Below, piece by piece: positions 36,667 to 45,427 of a stretch of 64,000 nucleotides of DNA. The notes under the pieces are model-generated. The model was not told where the DNA came from and ran no database searches. It saw only the letters and a program-made list of their open reading frames with translations. The position numbers and the translations under genes were made by a program. The DNA comes from Armatimonadetes bacterium CG06_land_8_20_14_3_00_66_21 (GTDB lineage Bacteria > Armatimonadota > Abditibacteriia > CG2-30-66-41). Each line of letters starts with the position of its first letter. Positions within the stretch are counted from its first letter, which is position 1. The DNA lies in NCBI GenBank assembly GCA_002779825.1, contig PEVN01000452.1, forward strand, positions 18,371 through 82,370, read 5' to 3'.

Positions 36667-37872
36667 ATGCTGCAGCTTTTCCGACGCTGTTCCCGCCCCC
36701 CGTTCGATCCGCTCCTGTTCACGCTTACCTGTGTGGTGACGCTGGCGGGGATCCCCCTCCTCTACAGCGCCAGCTACGCGGAGGGGCTCGCGCTCCACGA
36801 TGACCCGCAGTATTTCGTGCTCCGGCAGGCGGCCTTCGCCCTCGTCGGCTTCGCCGGCCTGGTGGCCGCTGCCAAGGTGGACCTGGCCTGGCTGCGGAAG
36901 AGGAGCCGCTTCTTCCTGGGGGCAACCGTGGCGCTGCTGTTTGTGTGTTTGTCGCATGGCGCGCTCAACGGAGCGCGCAGGTGGATTTCGGTGGGGGGCT
37001 TCACGGTACAGCCGTCGGAGTTCGCGAAGCTGGCGCTCATCATCTACCTTGCCAGCTACCTCGCGAAGGCTCGTGAGTGGATCCAGGAAGGCTGGACGCC
37101 TGTCGTTCACGTCGCGCTGGTGACAGGAGGCGTCGCCCTGCTGCTGTTGCTCCAGCCCCACCTGAGCGCGTTGCTGCTGGTGGTGGGTGTCGCTACAGTC
37201 ATGGTCGTGCTTGCCGGGCTGCCGGGGAACCGCGTGCTCAGCCTCGGGTGTGTACTGCTGATCGCCGGAGTGCCTCTCTTCCAGATTGCGCCGCGCGAAC
37301 AGCAGAATCGCGTCAAGGTCTGGTTGGGGCTGATCCAGAGCGAAGAGGACGCGTACCACCAGAAGCAGTCACTGCTTGCCATCGAGCGCGGTGGCGCGCT
37401 GGGAGTCGGCTTCTGCGAGGGGCGCCAGAAGCTCCGCTACCTGCCCGCCTCTCACAATGACTTCATCTTCTCCTGCATCGCGGAGGAGTTTGGGTTTCTG
37501 GGCGTGGTGGTGGTTCTGTCGCTTTTCTCGGCGCTGGTCATCCGGTGCTATGACATCGCCCATATGTGCGGCAGTCAGTTCGGGAGCCTGCTGTGCACGG
37601 GCGTGGCAACATTGCTGGGGCTGGAGTTGGTCGGGCACGTTGGGGTGGCCACGGGGCTGCTGCCGCCGACGGGCGTAACGCTGCCGCTGGTGAGCGCGGG
37701 CGGCTCTGCGTTCATTTGCGTGCTCTTCGGCATCGGTCTGGTGCTGAATGTGTCGCGGGGTGTGTCTCCGGAAGTCGAGGCGATGGACGATGGATTTGGT
37801 TTTGACGGGAGGGGGGACGGGAGGACACATCTGCCCGCTCCTCGGCCTCGCCGATACGGCGCGGTCGCTTGA
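36667..37872 (+). CDS. ftsW: SEDS glycosyltransferase FtsW
   Basis: Multi-TM; GARRWISVGGFTVQPSEFAKLALI, LPASHNDFIFSCIAEEFGFLG, GLLPPTGVTLPLVSAGGSAF. Confidence 0.95.
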   Translation: MLQLFRRCSRPPFDPLLFTLTCVVTLAGIPLLYSASYAEGLALHDDPQYFVLRQAAFALVGFAGLVAAAKVDLAWLRKRSRFFLGATVALLFVCLSHGALNGARRWISVGGFTVQPSEFAKLALIIYLASYLAKAREWIQEGWTPVVHVALVTGGVALLLLLQPHLSALLLVVGVATVMVVLAGLPGNRVLSLGCVLLIAGVPLFQIAPREQQNRVKVWLGLIQSEEDAYHQKQSLLAIERGGALGVGFCEGRQKLRYLPASHNDFIFSCIAEEFGFLGVVVVLSLFSALVIRCYDIAHMCGSQFGSLLCTGVATLLGLELVGHVGVATGLLPPTGVTLPLVSAGGSAFICVLFGIGLVLNVSRGVSPEVEAMDDGFGFDGRGDGRTHLPAPRPRRYGAVA

Positions 37873-38890
37873 CCCGTCAACGCAGGTAACCTTCATTGGC
37901 GAAGCCAGCGGGCTTGAGAACCGTCTCGTGCCAGCCGCCGGGTACCCCTTGCGGGCACTCAAGGGACGCCCGCTGCCTCGGCGGTTTTCGCCGGCCTCGA
38001 TCCGGGCATTGCTCACTTTGGCCGCAGCGGTGCCCCGGGCCACAGCGCTGCTTCGCGACCTGGCTCCCAGCGCTGTGATCGGTACGGGCGGCTACGCCAG
38101 CGCCTGTGTGCTGTACGCGGCTGCGCGGTTGCGCCTGCCGACTCTGCTCATCGAGCTGAACGCGGTGCCGGGACGGACCACCCGGGCGCTGGCGCGGCGC
38201 GTGACACGCGTGTGCACGCAGTTCGAGGAGACGGCCACGCACCTGCCCGGCGGGCGCTGTGAGCTGACCGGCAGCCCCGTCAGAGCGCCGTTCCTTACGG
38301 TAAGTCGGGAGACTGCGCGCGCTCAGTTGGCCGTCGGCCCCGAGGACTTCTGCGTGTTGGTCTTCGGCGGCAGCCAGGCGGCGCGGACCCTCAACCTTGC
38401 GGTCGAGCAGGTGCTGCCGTTGCTGGCGGCGGCCGGGCGCCCGCTCTGTGTGCGCCATTTGTGCGGCGAGACCTTCCTGCCGACCGCCGAAGGACTGGCA
38501 GCGCAGTACGCGGGACACCCGTCGCTGGCGTATCGCCCCGAAGCCTATCGGGACGACCTCTGGACGCTGCTGTCGGCGGCGGACGTGGTGGTCTGCCGGG
38601 CCGGTGGCTCGTCGCTCTCTGAGCTCTCCGTGGTGGGCGTGCCGGCAATTCTGGTGCCGTACCCGTTCGCGACAGACGACCACCAAGCTCGGAACGCTGC
38701 GAGCTTCCGGGATCGCGGCGCGGCAGTGGTTGTGCCGGATCGCGAACTGTCCGGCACGCGGCTGGTGCAGGAACTAACCGCCCTGCTCGACGACCCGCAG
38801 CGAGGTGAGACCATGCGTCGGCAGGCACTGAGCGCTGGCTTCCCGGAGGCGGCGGAGCACCTGCTGTCCTTGGTGCTGGCGCTTACTTGA
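37790..38890 (+). CDS. murG: UDP-GlcNAc transferase MurG
   Basis: MDLVLTGGGTGGHICPLLGLAD, IGTGGYAS, ELNAVPGRTTRALARR, VFGGSQAARTLN, CRAGGSSLSELSVVGVPAILVPYP; start overlaps ftsW by 83 bp. Confidence 0.96.
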   Translation: MDLVLTGGGTGGHICPLLGLADTARSLDPSTQVTFIGEASGLENRLVPAAGYPLRALKGRPLPRRFSPASIRALLTLAAAVPRATALLRDLAPSAVIGTGGYASACVLYAAARLRLPTLLIELNAVPGRTTRALARRVTRVCTQFEETATHLPGGRCELTGSPVRAPFLTVSRETARAQLAVGPEDFCVLVFGGSQAARTLNLAVEQVLPLLAAAGRPLCVRHLCGETFLPTAEGLAAQYAGHPSLAYRPEAYRDDLWTLLSAADVVVCRAGGSSLSELSVVGVPAILVPYPFATDDHQARNAASFRDRGAAVVVPDRELSGTRLVQELTALLDDPQRGETMRRQALSAGFPEAAEHLLSLVLALT

Positions 38891-38916
38891 AGGCGCCCCT
38901 GAATACGATGTAGAAT
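38887..38916 (+). promoter_or_regulatory. internal promoter candidate before murC (TTGAAG-N18-TAGAAT)
   Basis: ttgaag 38887-38892; tagaat 38911-38916; 168-bp gap between murG and murC. Confidence 0.5.
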
Positions 38917-39058
38917 AGTGGCGGTCGCAGCCAGAACAAACCTGGTGGCCGCAGCAGCGCTGGAACGGACAAACGCACTTCTCGGCGACGCGGGGAAGCG
39001 GAGGACCGGCGGACTCAGTCGTTGTCAAGCGTTCGTAACGAGGAGCGTACCAACCTAC

Positions 39059-40480
39059 ATGCAGACCGAGCGGCCATACCTTTCGACAATTCGGCAATTC
39101 CACTTCATCGGGATCGGTGGCATCGGGATGAGTGGCATCGCCCATTTGCTGCTGGAGTTGGACTACCGGGTCAGCGGGTCGGACATCAAGGCGTCTCCGC
39201 TCACGCGTCGCCTCAGCGGGTTGGGCGCGGTTGTCCATGAGGGGCACGAAGCCAGTCACCTCGATGGCGCGGAAGCGGTAGTTGTCTCCTCGGCAGTTCC
39301 AGAGACCAACCCGGAGTTGCGCCACGCTCGCGAGACCGGCTTGCCCGTCATCCACCGCTCGCAGATGCTGGCCGAGCTGATGGACCGCCAGCGCGGGATT
39401 GCCATCGCCGGCACTCACGGCAAGAGCACCACCACCTCCATGATCGGCGTAGTCTTCCAGCGGCACGGCGCCGACCCAACGGTCGTGGTCGGTGGCGAGC
39501 TGAACGACCTCGGCGGCAACGCGAGGCTCGGGCGCGGCGAGTACTTCATCGCCGAGGCCGATGAGTCGGACGGCTCTTTCCTCAACCTCCACCCCCAGGT
39601 GGCCGTGGTCACAAACATCGAAGCGGAGCACCTTGACCACTATGCGTCTGAGGCCGAGGTGGTCGCTACCTTCGAGCGGTTCCTCCGCGCCCTCCCGGCG
39701 GACGGCACTGCCGTCATCTGCGGCGACTGCCCAAACGCGCTGCAGGCCTCGGAGTTCATGGCAACGCGTCGCCTGACGTACGGGTTCGGCGACACCTGCG
39801 ACCTCACCGCGGCCGATGTTCGGCCGGACGGCTACCAAAGCCGGTTCACCGCCTTCCGCCACGGAGTGGAGCTGGGTCAGCTCACGTTGGGCGTCCCGGG
39901 TCGGCAGAATGTACTCAATTCATTGGCGCCCGTGGCGACGGCGCTGGAGGCAGGCATTCCCTTTGAGACGGTGAGCGGCGCGCTGGCGGACTTCCACGGA
40001 ATCGGGCGACGGTTCGAGAAGGTTGCGGAGACCGCCGGGATCCTCCTCATCGACGACTACGCGCACCACCCCACGGAAGTGCGCGCCACCCTTCGAGCTG
40101 CGCGGGACGGGTTCCCCGACAGGCGCATTGTCTGCGTCTTCCAGCCACACCGGTACTCGCGCACGCAGTTCCTGGGTGCGCAGTTCGGGACTGCGTTCAC
40201 CGACGCGGGATTGGTATTTGTAACTGACGTATACGCCGCCGGTGAACCACCGCTGGAGGGCGTCTCCGGCGAGCTCATCGTGGACGCGGTCCGACAGCAG
40301 GACCCGAGCCGGTGCGTGCGGTACCTCCCGGATCGCAAGGAAGTGCCGGGGGCGCTGAAGCAAGTCGCGCTGCCGGGCGACCTCGTTCTCACCCTTGGCG
40401 CCGGGAACATCCGGGAAAGCGGCGTGGAGTTTGCGCAGAGCTTGGGCGCTCCCGTCGTCGCCAGCCCTCCGCCGTCCTGA
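39059..40480 (+). CDS. murC: UDP-MurNAc-L-alanine ligase MurC
   Basis: FHFIGIGGIGMSGIAHLLLELDYRVSGSD, IAGTHGKSTTTSMIGVVF, EADESDGSFLNLHP, DDYAHHPTEVRATL, FQPHRYSRT. Confidence 0.97.
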   Translation: MQTERPYLSTIRQFHFIGIGGIGMSGIAHLLLELDYRVSGSDIKASPLTRRLSGLGAVVHEGHEASHLDGAEAVVVSSAVPETNPELRHARETGLPVIHRSQMLAELMDRQRGIAIAGTHGKSTTTSMIGVVFQRHGADPTVVVGGELNDLGGNARLGRGEYFIAEADESDGSFLNLHPQVAVVTNIEAEHLDHYASEAEVVATFERFLRALPADGTAVICGDCPNALQASEFMATRRLTYGFGDTCDLTAADVRPDGYQSRFTAFRHGVELGQLTLGVPGRQNVLNSLAPVATALEAGIPFETVSGALADFHGIGRRFEKVAETAGILLIDDYAHHPTEVRATLRAARDGFPDRRIVCVFQPHRYSRTQFLGAQFGTAFTDAGLVFVTDVYAAGEPPLEGVSGELIVDAVRQQDPSRCVRYLPDRKEVPGALKQVALPGDLVLTLGAGNIRESGVEFAQSLGAPVVASPPPS

Positions 40481-40557
40481 GCTACTCTCGGCCGCGCCTT
40501 GAGCAGCGGCCAGTTCACAGCACCCAACACAGCCTCCAACGCAGCAGGAAACGAACC

Positions 40558-41325
40558 ATGAACAAGGGCGCCCCCCAGTCGGGTTGCGGTTTGCCGCCCG
40601 GCGAGTATGAAAGTCGCCAGGCGGAGCGACAAGTCGGCCGGTTCTGCCTCCGGGTGGCATTGGTCGGCCTGCTCTGCGGCCTGTACGCCGCCCAACCAGT
40701 GCTGGTGCGCCGCCTTCGGATCGAGGGATGCCGGGCGCTGTCTGAAGCCACCGTGCGGCAGTACACCGATGTGCTCATTGGGCAGCACTGGGCGGTGGCG
40801 CGGACGCGACCTGTGCAGAAGCGTTTGCTGGCGTTGCTCAGCATCAAGGACGTTCGCCTGCGTCGCTGGCCGTTCCAGGAGATCACCGTCTCGATCGCCG
40901 AGCGCAAGCCGCGCGCCCTAGTCTCCGCCCGCACGGGCCCGTTGCTCGTGGACGACGAGGGGGTGCTCTTCGAGCCGCCCGATGGTCCCTTGCCGAAGTG
41001 CCCAGTGCTATCCGGGCAGCGGCTGAAAGGAGCCAAGCTCGGCGGCCGGCTGGACGCGGAAGACCTCGGGCGAGTGCTCGATTGCCTCCGGAGCGCGCAG
41101 GCGGCTAAGCTGCCCGCACCCAGCCGGGTGGTGCTGGACGGGAACGGTGGCTTGACGCTATATACGGCCGGCCCCCTCTGCATTCACTTGGGCCGGCAGG
41201 ACCTCCGGGAGAAGCTCCTGCTGGCGAAGTATGCGGTGGAATCTCTGCGCGCGCAGCAGAAGCCGGTAGCCAGCCTCGACCTGCGGACCCTTGACTGCCC
41301 GACGTGGTCACCGCATCTCAGTTGA
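40558..41325 (+). CDS. ftsQ: cell division protein FtsQ (POTRA)
   Basis: Single TM then VLVRRLRIEGCRALSEATVRQYTDVLIGQHWAVARTRPVQKRLLALLSIKDVRLRRWPFQEITVSIAERKPRALV. Confidence 0.88.
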   Translation: MNKGAPQSGCGLPPGEYESRQAERQVGRFCLRVALVGLLCGLYAAQPVLVRRLRIEGCRALSEATVRQYTDVLIGQHWAVARTRPVQKRLLALLSIKDVRLRRWPFQEITVSIAERKPRALVSARTGPLLVDDEGVLFEPPDGPLPKCPVLSGQRLKGAKLGGRLDAEDLGRVLDCLRSAQAAKLPAPSRVVLDGNGGLTLYTAGPLCIHLGRQDLREKLLLAKYAVESLRAQQKPVASLDLRTLDCPTWSPHLS

Positions 41326-41358
41326 GGAGGCGAATCTCGCCGCGAGCTGCCAACCGAC

Positions 41359-42192
41359 ATGCCCACAGCCCTCGCCGAACAAGAACCAACTGAGCCACCG
41401 GAGGGTCCGCCGCAGGCAGCGCCTCTGGCGCCGCCCCGCCACACCCGCCGCTGGCTGGCCCAGTTGCCGCTAACCCTCGTGTGCCTTCTGCTTGGTGCCT
41501 TGGGCGCTGCGCTCTGGCGGATCGACGGCGGGCGGGTCGGTCAGGACGGGCTTGAGGGGCAGTCGAAGCAGCCCAATCGCGCGGAGATTCTGGCACAGCA
41601 ACTCGCCGACTCCGATGCGAAACTCGAAGAGATGCGCCGCGAGATCGAGCAACTTCGGCAGAGCCTGAAGCAGTACGAGACTGCGGCCGCCAAAGATCAG
41701 AGCCTCGCGAAGGAGATGCATGGTGCCCTCCAGCAGGCCAGAATCGCCGCCGGTCTCACTGCAGTCGAGGGGCCGGGAATCGTGGTGACGCTGGAGGATG
41801 CGGCGCTACGCGCCGGCGCGGGGGAAGACCAGTCGCCGTACGTGATCCACGATGTTGATCTGCTGCAGATCGTCAACGAGTTGCGAGCCGCGGGAGCCGA
41901 AGCAATCGCCCTCAACGGCCAGCGCCTGACCGCCACCAGCGAACTGCGCTGTTCGGGCGGGGTGGTGCGGGTCAACGGAATCTCCCTGGTGCCCCCATTT
42001 GATGTGCGCGCCATCGGCAGCGCCAAGGCGCTGGCCGGCGCGCTCAATCTGCCCGGCGGAGTCATGGAGATCCTCCGCAAGTTCGAGATTGCGGTGAATG
42101 TCACCCTCAAGTCGAAGGTGGAGCTTCCCGCTGCCGACGTCGCCCAGTCGTTCAGATACCTCCGAGTTGCGGACGTCAAGCCGGACCAGTAG
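41359..42192 (+). CDS. DUF881 family protein
   Basis: VEGPGIVVTLEDA...YVIHDVDLLQIVNELRAAGAEAIALNGQRLTATSELRCSGGVVRVNGISLVPPFDVRAIG, the DUF881 signature. Confidence 0.92.
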   Translation: MPTALAEQEPTEPPEGPPQAAPLAPPRHTRRWLAQLPLTLVCLLLGALGAALWRIDGGRVGQDGLEGQSKQPNRAEILAQQLADSDAKLEEMRREIEQLRQSLKQYETAAAKDQSLAKEMHGALQQARIAAGLTAVEGPGIVVTLEDAALRAGAGEDQSPYVIHDVDLLQIVNELRAAGAEAIALNGQRLTATSELRCSGGVVRVNGISLVPPFDVRAIGSAKALAGALNLPGGVMEILRKFEIAVNVTLKSKVELPAADVAQSFRYLRVADVKPDQ

Positions 42193-42240
42193 GCCGGCCG
42201 CCCTGACGCCGCCGCCCAAGCGCCCTGCGGTTCCCGGATC

Positions 42241-42651
42241 GTGGGGCCCGAAGGATGGTGCAGTTCCCCCGTGTGGTTGCCCATTTCTGCGTTGGTGGCT
42301 GGTTTTCTTCTCGTCCATGCCACCCAGTTCACCGTGCCAGAGGCCCTCGGCAGGTACCTGGCTCTGTGCCTGGTAGCCGGTCTCGACTCCGTCGTCGCCG
42401 GCGCTCGGGCACACTTGGAGGGCCGGTATGAGGGCACCTCGCTCCTCCTGGGATTCCTCGCCACCTCGGTCTTCGCCGTCTCGTTGGCATCCCTCGGGGA
42501 CCTTCTCGGCCTCAACCTGTTGCTGGCTGTCGTGGTGGCGCTGGGGCTCCGGCTGTTCCAGAACCTTACCGTCCTCCGCGCCCACGTGGTCAGCCGCTTC
42601 CTCCACGGCCGCTCCCCGGCCCCGGACACCCGAGCTGCTGACGTGCTCTGA
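42241..42651 (+). CDS. sbp: small basic family protein (DUF1290)
   Basis: PISALVAGFLLVHATQFTVPEALGRYLALCLVAGLDSVVAGARAHLEGRYEGTSLLLGFLATSVFAVSLASLGDLLGLNLLLAVVVALGLRLFQNLTVLR. Confidence 0.88.
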   Translation: MGPEGWCSSPVWLPISALVAGFLLVHATQFTVPEALGRYLALCLVAGLDSVVAGARAHLEGRYEGTSLLLGFLATSVFAVSLASLGDLLGLNLLLAVVVALGLRLFQNLTVLRAHVVSRFLHGRSPAPDTRAADVL

Positions 42652-42801
42652 CCGCTGCGCCGCGCCTGGCAGTTGGGGGGGCACCAACGAGGACGGGGCA
42701 GTCTTCTTGCATGTCCCGCAGGAACCGGGCGGGGGCCGGCGAAACCCGCTCTGCTTCGGGCACCCCGTCTGTTCCTGACGGTCGCCCCGGGATGACCACT
42801 C

Positions 42802-44028
42802 ATGTCGCGTTCCCCAGTTGTCGGCTTGGATGTCGGAACCACCAAGATCTGCACTGTTGTCGCTGAGGTCACTGAACCAGGCGACGCGCAGATCCTTGGG
42901 GTGGGTGTCAGCAGGTCACTGGGGCTGAAGAAGGGCATCGTCGTGGATGTCGAGGACACGGTGCGGTCCATCCGCGCCAGTGTGGCCGAGGCCGAGCGGA
43001 TGGCTGGCACCGAGGTTCGCTCGGTCATCGCGGGAATCACGGGCAGCCATGTGTCCTCGATGAACACGCGCGGGGCGGTAGCAGTGGCGGGTGACGACAA
43101 CGGGATCAGCGGCAGCGACGTTCAGCGCGTGATGGAGGCCGCCAGCGTTGTCGTCATTCCGCCAGATCGCCAGGTCATCCATGCAGTTCCCCGGGGGTTC
43201 ACTGTGGACGGCCAGGACGGCGTGCGGCGCCCCATCGGCATGTTCGGCAGCCGGCTGGAAGTCGAGATGCATCTGGTGACCGGGCTGCGCGCGTTCATCG
43301 ACAATGTCGCCCAGTGCGTCGAAGGTGCGGGGCTGGACCTGGAGCGGCTGGTGATGGAGCCCATCGCCACCGGGGAGGCGGTGGCGACGCCCGCCGAGCT
43401 GGAGCTCGGCGTGGCGATTGTGGACATCGGCGGCGGCACGACAGATGTGGCGCTCTTTGGCGAGGGCAGCATCGGGTACTCGGCTGCGATCCCCATCGCG
43501 GGCAATCATGTGACGTACGACCTGGCCGTCGGTGTTCGCACCCCGACAGAGGAAGCGGAGCGGATCAAGCTGACGCAGGCCACCGTCGCCATCGACACCG
43601 TCGGCAACGAAGAGCACGTCGAGATCAGAGCCCCCGGAAGCGCCGAACGGCGACTCGTCCCCCGTCGCCTGGTTGCGGAGATCGTTCTCTCGCGGCAACG
43701 CGAGCTGCTGGAGTTGGTCAAGTCGGAGCTGACGGCTTCCGGGCTGGTGGACCGGCTCGCGAGTGGCGTAGTGCTGACCGGGGGCGGCGCGCTCCTCCAC
43801 GGGACGCGAAAGCTGGCCGAGCAGGTTCTGGAGCTGCCAGTCCGGATCGGGCTCCCGCTGGACGTGCGGGGCATGTCCTCCTCAGTCAACAGCCCCATCT
43901 TCGCGACGGGAGTCGGTTTGGTGCGGTTCGGCGTTCGGCATCCCGAGACCCGCTCCCAGACCCCGGCACCGGTGGCGTTCGCCCAGAGCGCCTGGGACAG
44001 GCTTCGCGCGCTGTTCAGGATGGGTTGA
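42802..44028 (+). CDS. ftsA: cell division protein FtsA
   Basis: PVVGLDVGTTKICTVVAEV, VGVSRSLGLKKGIVVDVEDTVRSIRASVAEAERMAG, VDIGGGTTDVALF, GVVLTGGGALLHG. Confidence 0.96.
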   Translation: MSRSPVVGLDVGTTKICTVVAEVTEPGDAQILGVGVSRSLGLKKGIVVDVEDTVRSIRASVAEAERMAGTEVRSVIAGITGSHVSSMNTRGAVAVAGDDNGISGSDVQRVMEAASVVVIPPDRQVIHAVPRGFTVDGQDGVRRPIGMFGSRLEVEMHLVTGLRAFIDNVAQCVEGAGLDLERLVMEPIATGEAVATPAELELGVAIVDIGGGTTDVALFGEGSIGYSAAIPIAGNHVTYDLAVGVRTPTEEAERIKLTQATVAIDTVGNEEHVEIRAPGSAERRLVPRRLVAEIVLSRQRELLELVKSELTASGLVDRLASGVVLTGGGALLHGTRKLAEQVLELPVRIGLPLDVRGMSSSVNSPIFATGVGLVRFGVRHPETRSQTPAPVAFAQSAWDRLRALFRMG

Positions 44029-44049
44029 ATCGGCGCGCGCCCCCCGGGG

Positions 44050-44124
44050 TGGTGGGCCCAGCAGGATTCGAACCTGCGACCAGCCGGTTATGAGCCGGAC
44101 GCTCTACCGCTGAGCTATGGGCCC
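44050..44124 (-). tRNA. tRNA with CAU anticodon (Met elongator or lysidine-type Ile2), CCA encoded
   Basis: Reverse complement GGGCCCATAGCTCAGCGGTAGAGCGTCCGGCTCATAACCGGCTGGTCGCAGGTTCGAATCCTGCTGGGCCCACCA; perfect 7-bp acceptor stem, TTCGAAT T-loop, CTCATAA anticodon loop. Confidence 0.95.
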
Positions 44125-44212
44125 ACCGAGGTACCCATAGGTAGACCAGCTTACCAGCATTGGCTCCAAGCGGCAAGAGGTTGGGGGGAGGGGCCGGCCG
44201 GGGAGGGGGCGG

Positions 44213-45406
44213 CTAATCGGCCAGATAGTCGCGCAACTCGCTCTGAACGCGTTTGTGCCGCAGTTTGCGCAGCGCCTTGGCCTCGATCTGCCGGACCCGC
44301 TCGCGGGTGAGGCTGAACTTCTGCCCCACTTCCTCGAGCGTCCGCGGGGACCCGTCCGCAAAGCCGAAGCGAAGCTTCAGCACCTCCCGCTCCCGCTCGC
44401 CAAGGGTGTCCAGGATCAACTCAAGTTGCGCTCGGAGCCACTGATTCGACGCCGCGTCCGAAGGCTCCTCGGCGAGGCCGTCGGCGACCACGTCGCTGAG
44501 GCTGCCGGTTTCCCCCTCGCTGAAGGGCTGCTCGAGGGACAGGGGTTCGCTCGTCAGGCGGCGCAGGGCGGCCAGCCGTTCCACCGGCATGTCCAGCTCC
44601 TCGGCAAGCTCCTCGGGCTGGGGCTCGTGACCGAGACGCTGCGATAAGGTCCTGGTGGCGCGGATCAGCTTGCCCAGGGCCTCGGAGATGTGGAGGGGGA
44701 TCCGGATCGTGCGGCTCTGGTCGGCGATGGCGCGGGTGATCGCTTGCCGGATCCACCACGTGGCGTACGTACTGAACCGGTACCCTCTCCGGTAGTCGTA
44801 CTTGCCGACGGCTTTCATCAAGCCGAGATTGCCCTCTTGGATCAAGTCGAGGAACGGCATGGCGGTGCGCTTGCCGTACTTCCGCGCAATGCTCACGACC
44901 AGCCGTAGGTTGGCTTCTGTGAGTTCGCGCCGGGCGGCGTCGTCGTCCTGCTCAACCCGTTTGGCGAGGGCGACCTCTTCTTCCGTGGTGAGCAGCGGTA
45001 CCTGACCGATCCGGTTCAGGTACAGGCGGATCGCGTCCTCCAGCGGGACCGCCTCTTCGGCGGCCAAATCCTCCTGGCGCAGCAGGGAACGACGGTCCGC
45101 CTCCGTGGGCGGGCTGTCGGCGGCTTCAGCCTTGGCGACTCCCTCGGCCTTGTCCACCACACGGACGCCCTCGTTCTCCAGCGCCTCGAAGACTTCCTCG
45201 ATCTCTACGGGATCCCAAGCGACGTCGTCGCGGAGCGCGTCGTTGATCTCCTCATACGTGAGGAAACCTCTGTCCCTTCCCTGGGCAAGCAGAGACTGGG
45301 TTTCAGGAGCGGATAGTAACTCGTCCTTCGGGTTGGACAACCGCGTTCTCCCCTTTCGACAGCACCAGGCGCACAGTACAACCTGAGTTCGCGCCCCGCG
45401 AGGCAA
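44213..45406 (-). CDS. rpoD: primary sigma factor RpoD/SigA
   Basis: [96 protein letters not shown]. Confidence 0.97.
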   Translation of the reverse strand: MPRGARTQVVLCAWCCRKGRTRLSNPKDELLSAPETQSLLAQGRDRGFLTYEEINDALRDDVAWDPVEIEEVFEALENEGVRVVDKAEGVAKAEAADSPPTEADRRSLLRQEDLAAEEAVPLEDAIRLYLNRIGQVPLLTTEEEVALAKRVEQDDDAARRELTEANLRLVVSIARKYGKRTAMPFLDLIQEGNLGLMKAVGKYDYRRGYRFSTYATWWIRQAITRAIADQSRTIRIPLHISEALGKLIRATRTLSQRLGHEPQPEELAEELDMPVERLAALRRLTSEPLSLEQPFSEGETGSLSDVVADGLAEEPSDAASNQWLRAQLELILDTLGEREREVLKLRFGFADGSPRTLEEVGQKFSLTRERVRQIEAKALRKLRHKRVQSELRDYLAD

Positions 45407-45427
45407 CAGCGCCCCGGAGCCGAGTCC

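Noticed and set aside
37748-37789. Upstream extension of the murG ORF (MCRGVCLRKSRRWT...)
   Set aside because: Canonical MurG N-terminus begins at MDLVLTGGGTGGH (37790); the extension is ftsW sequence in another frame.
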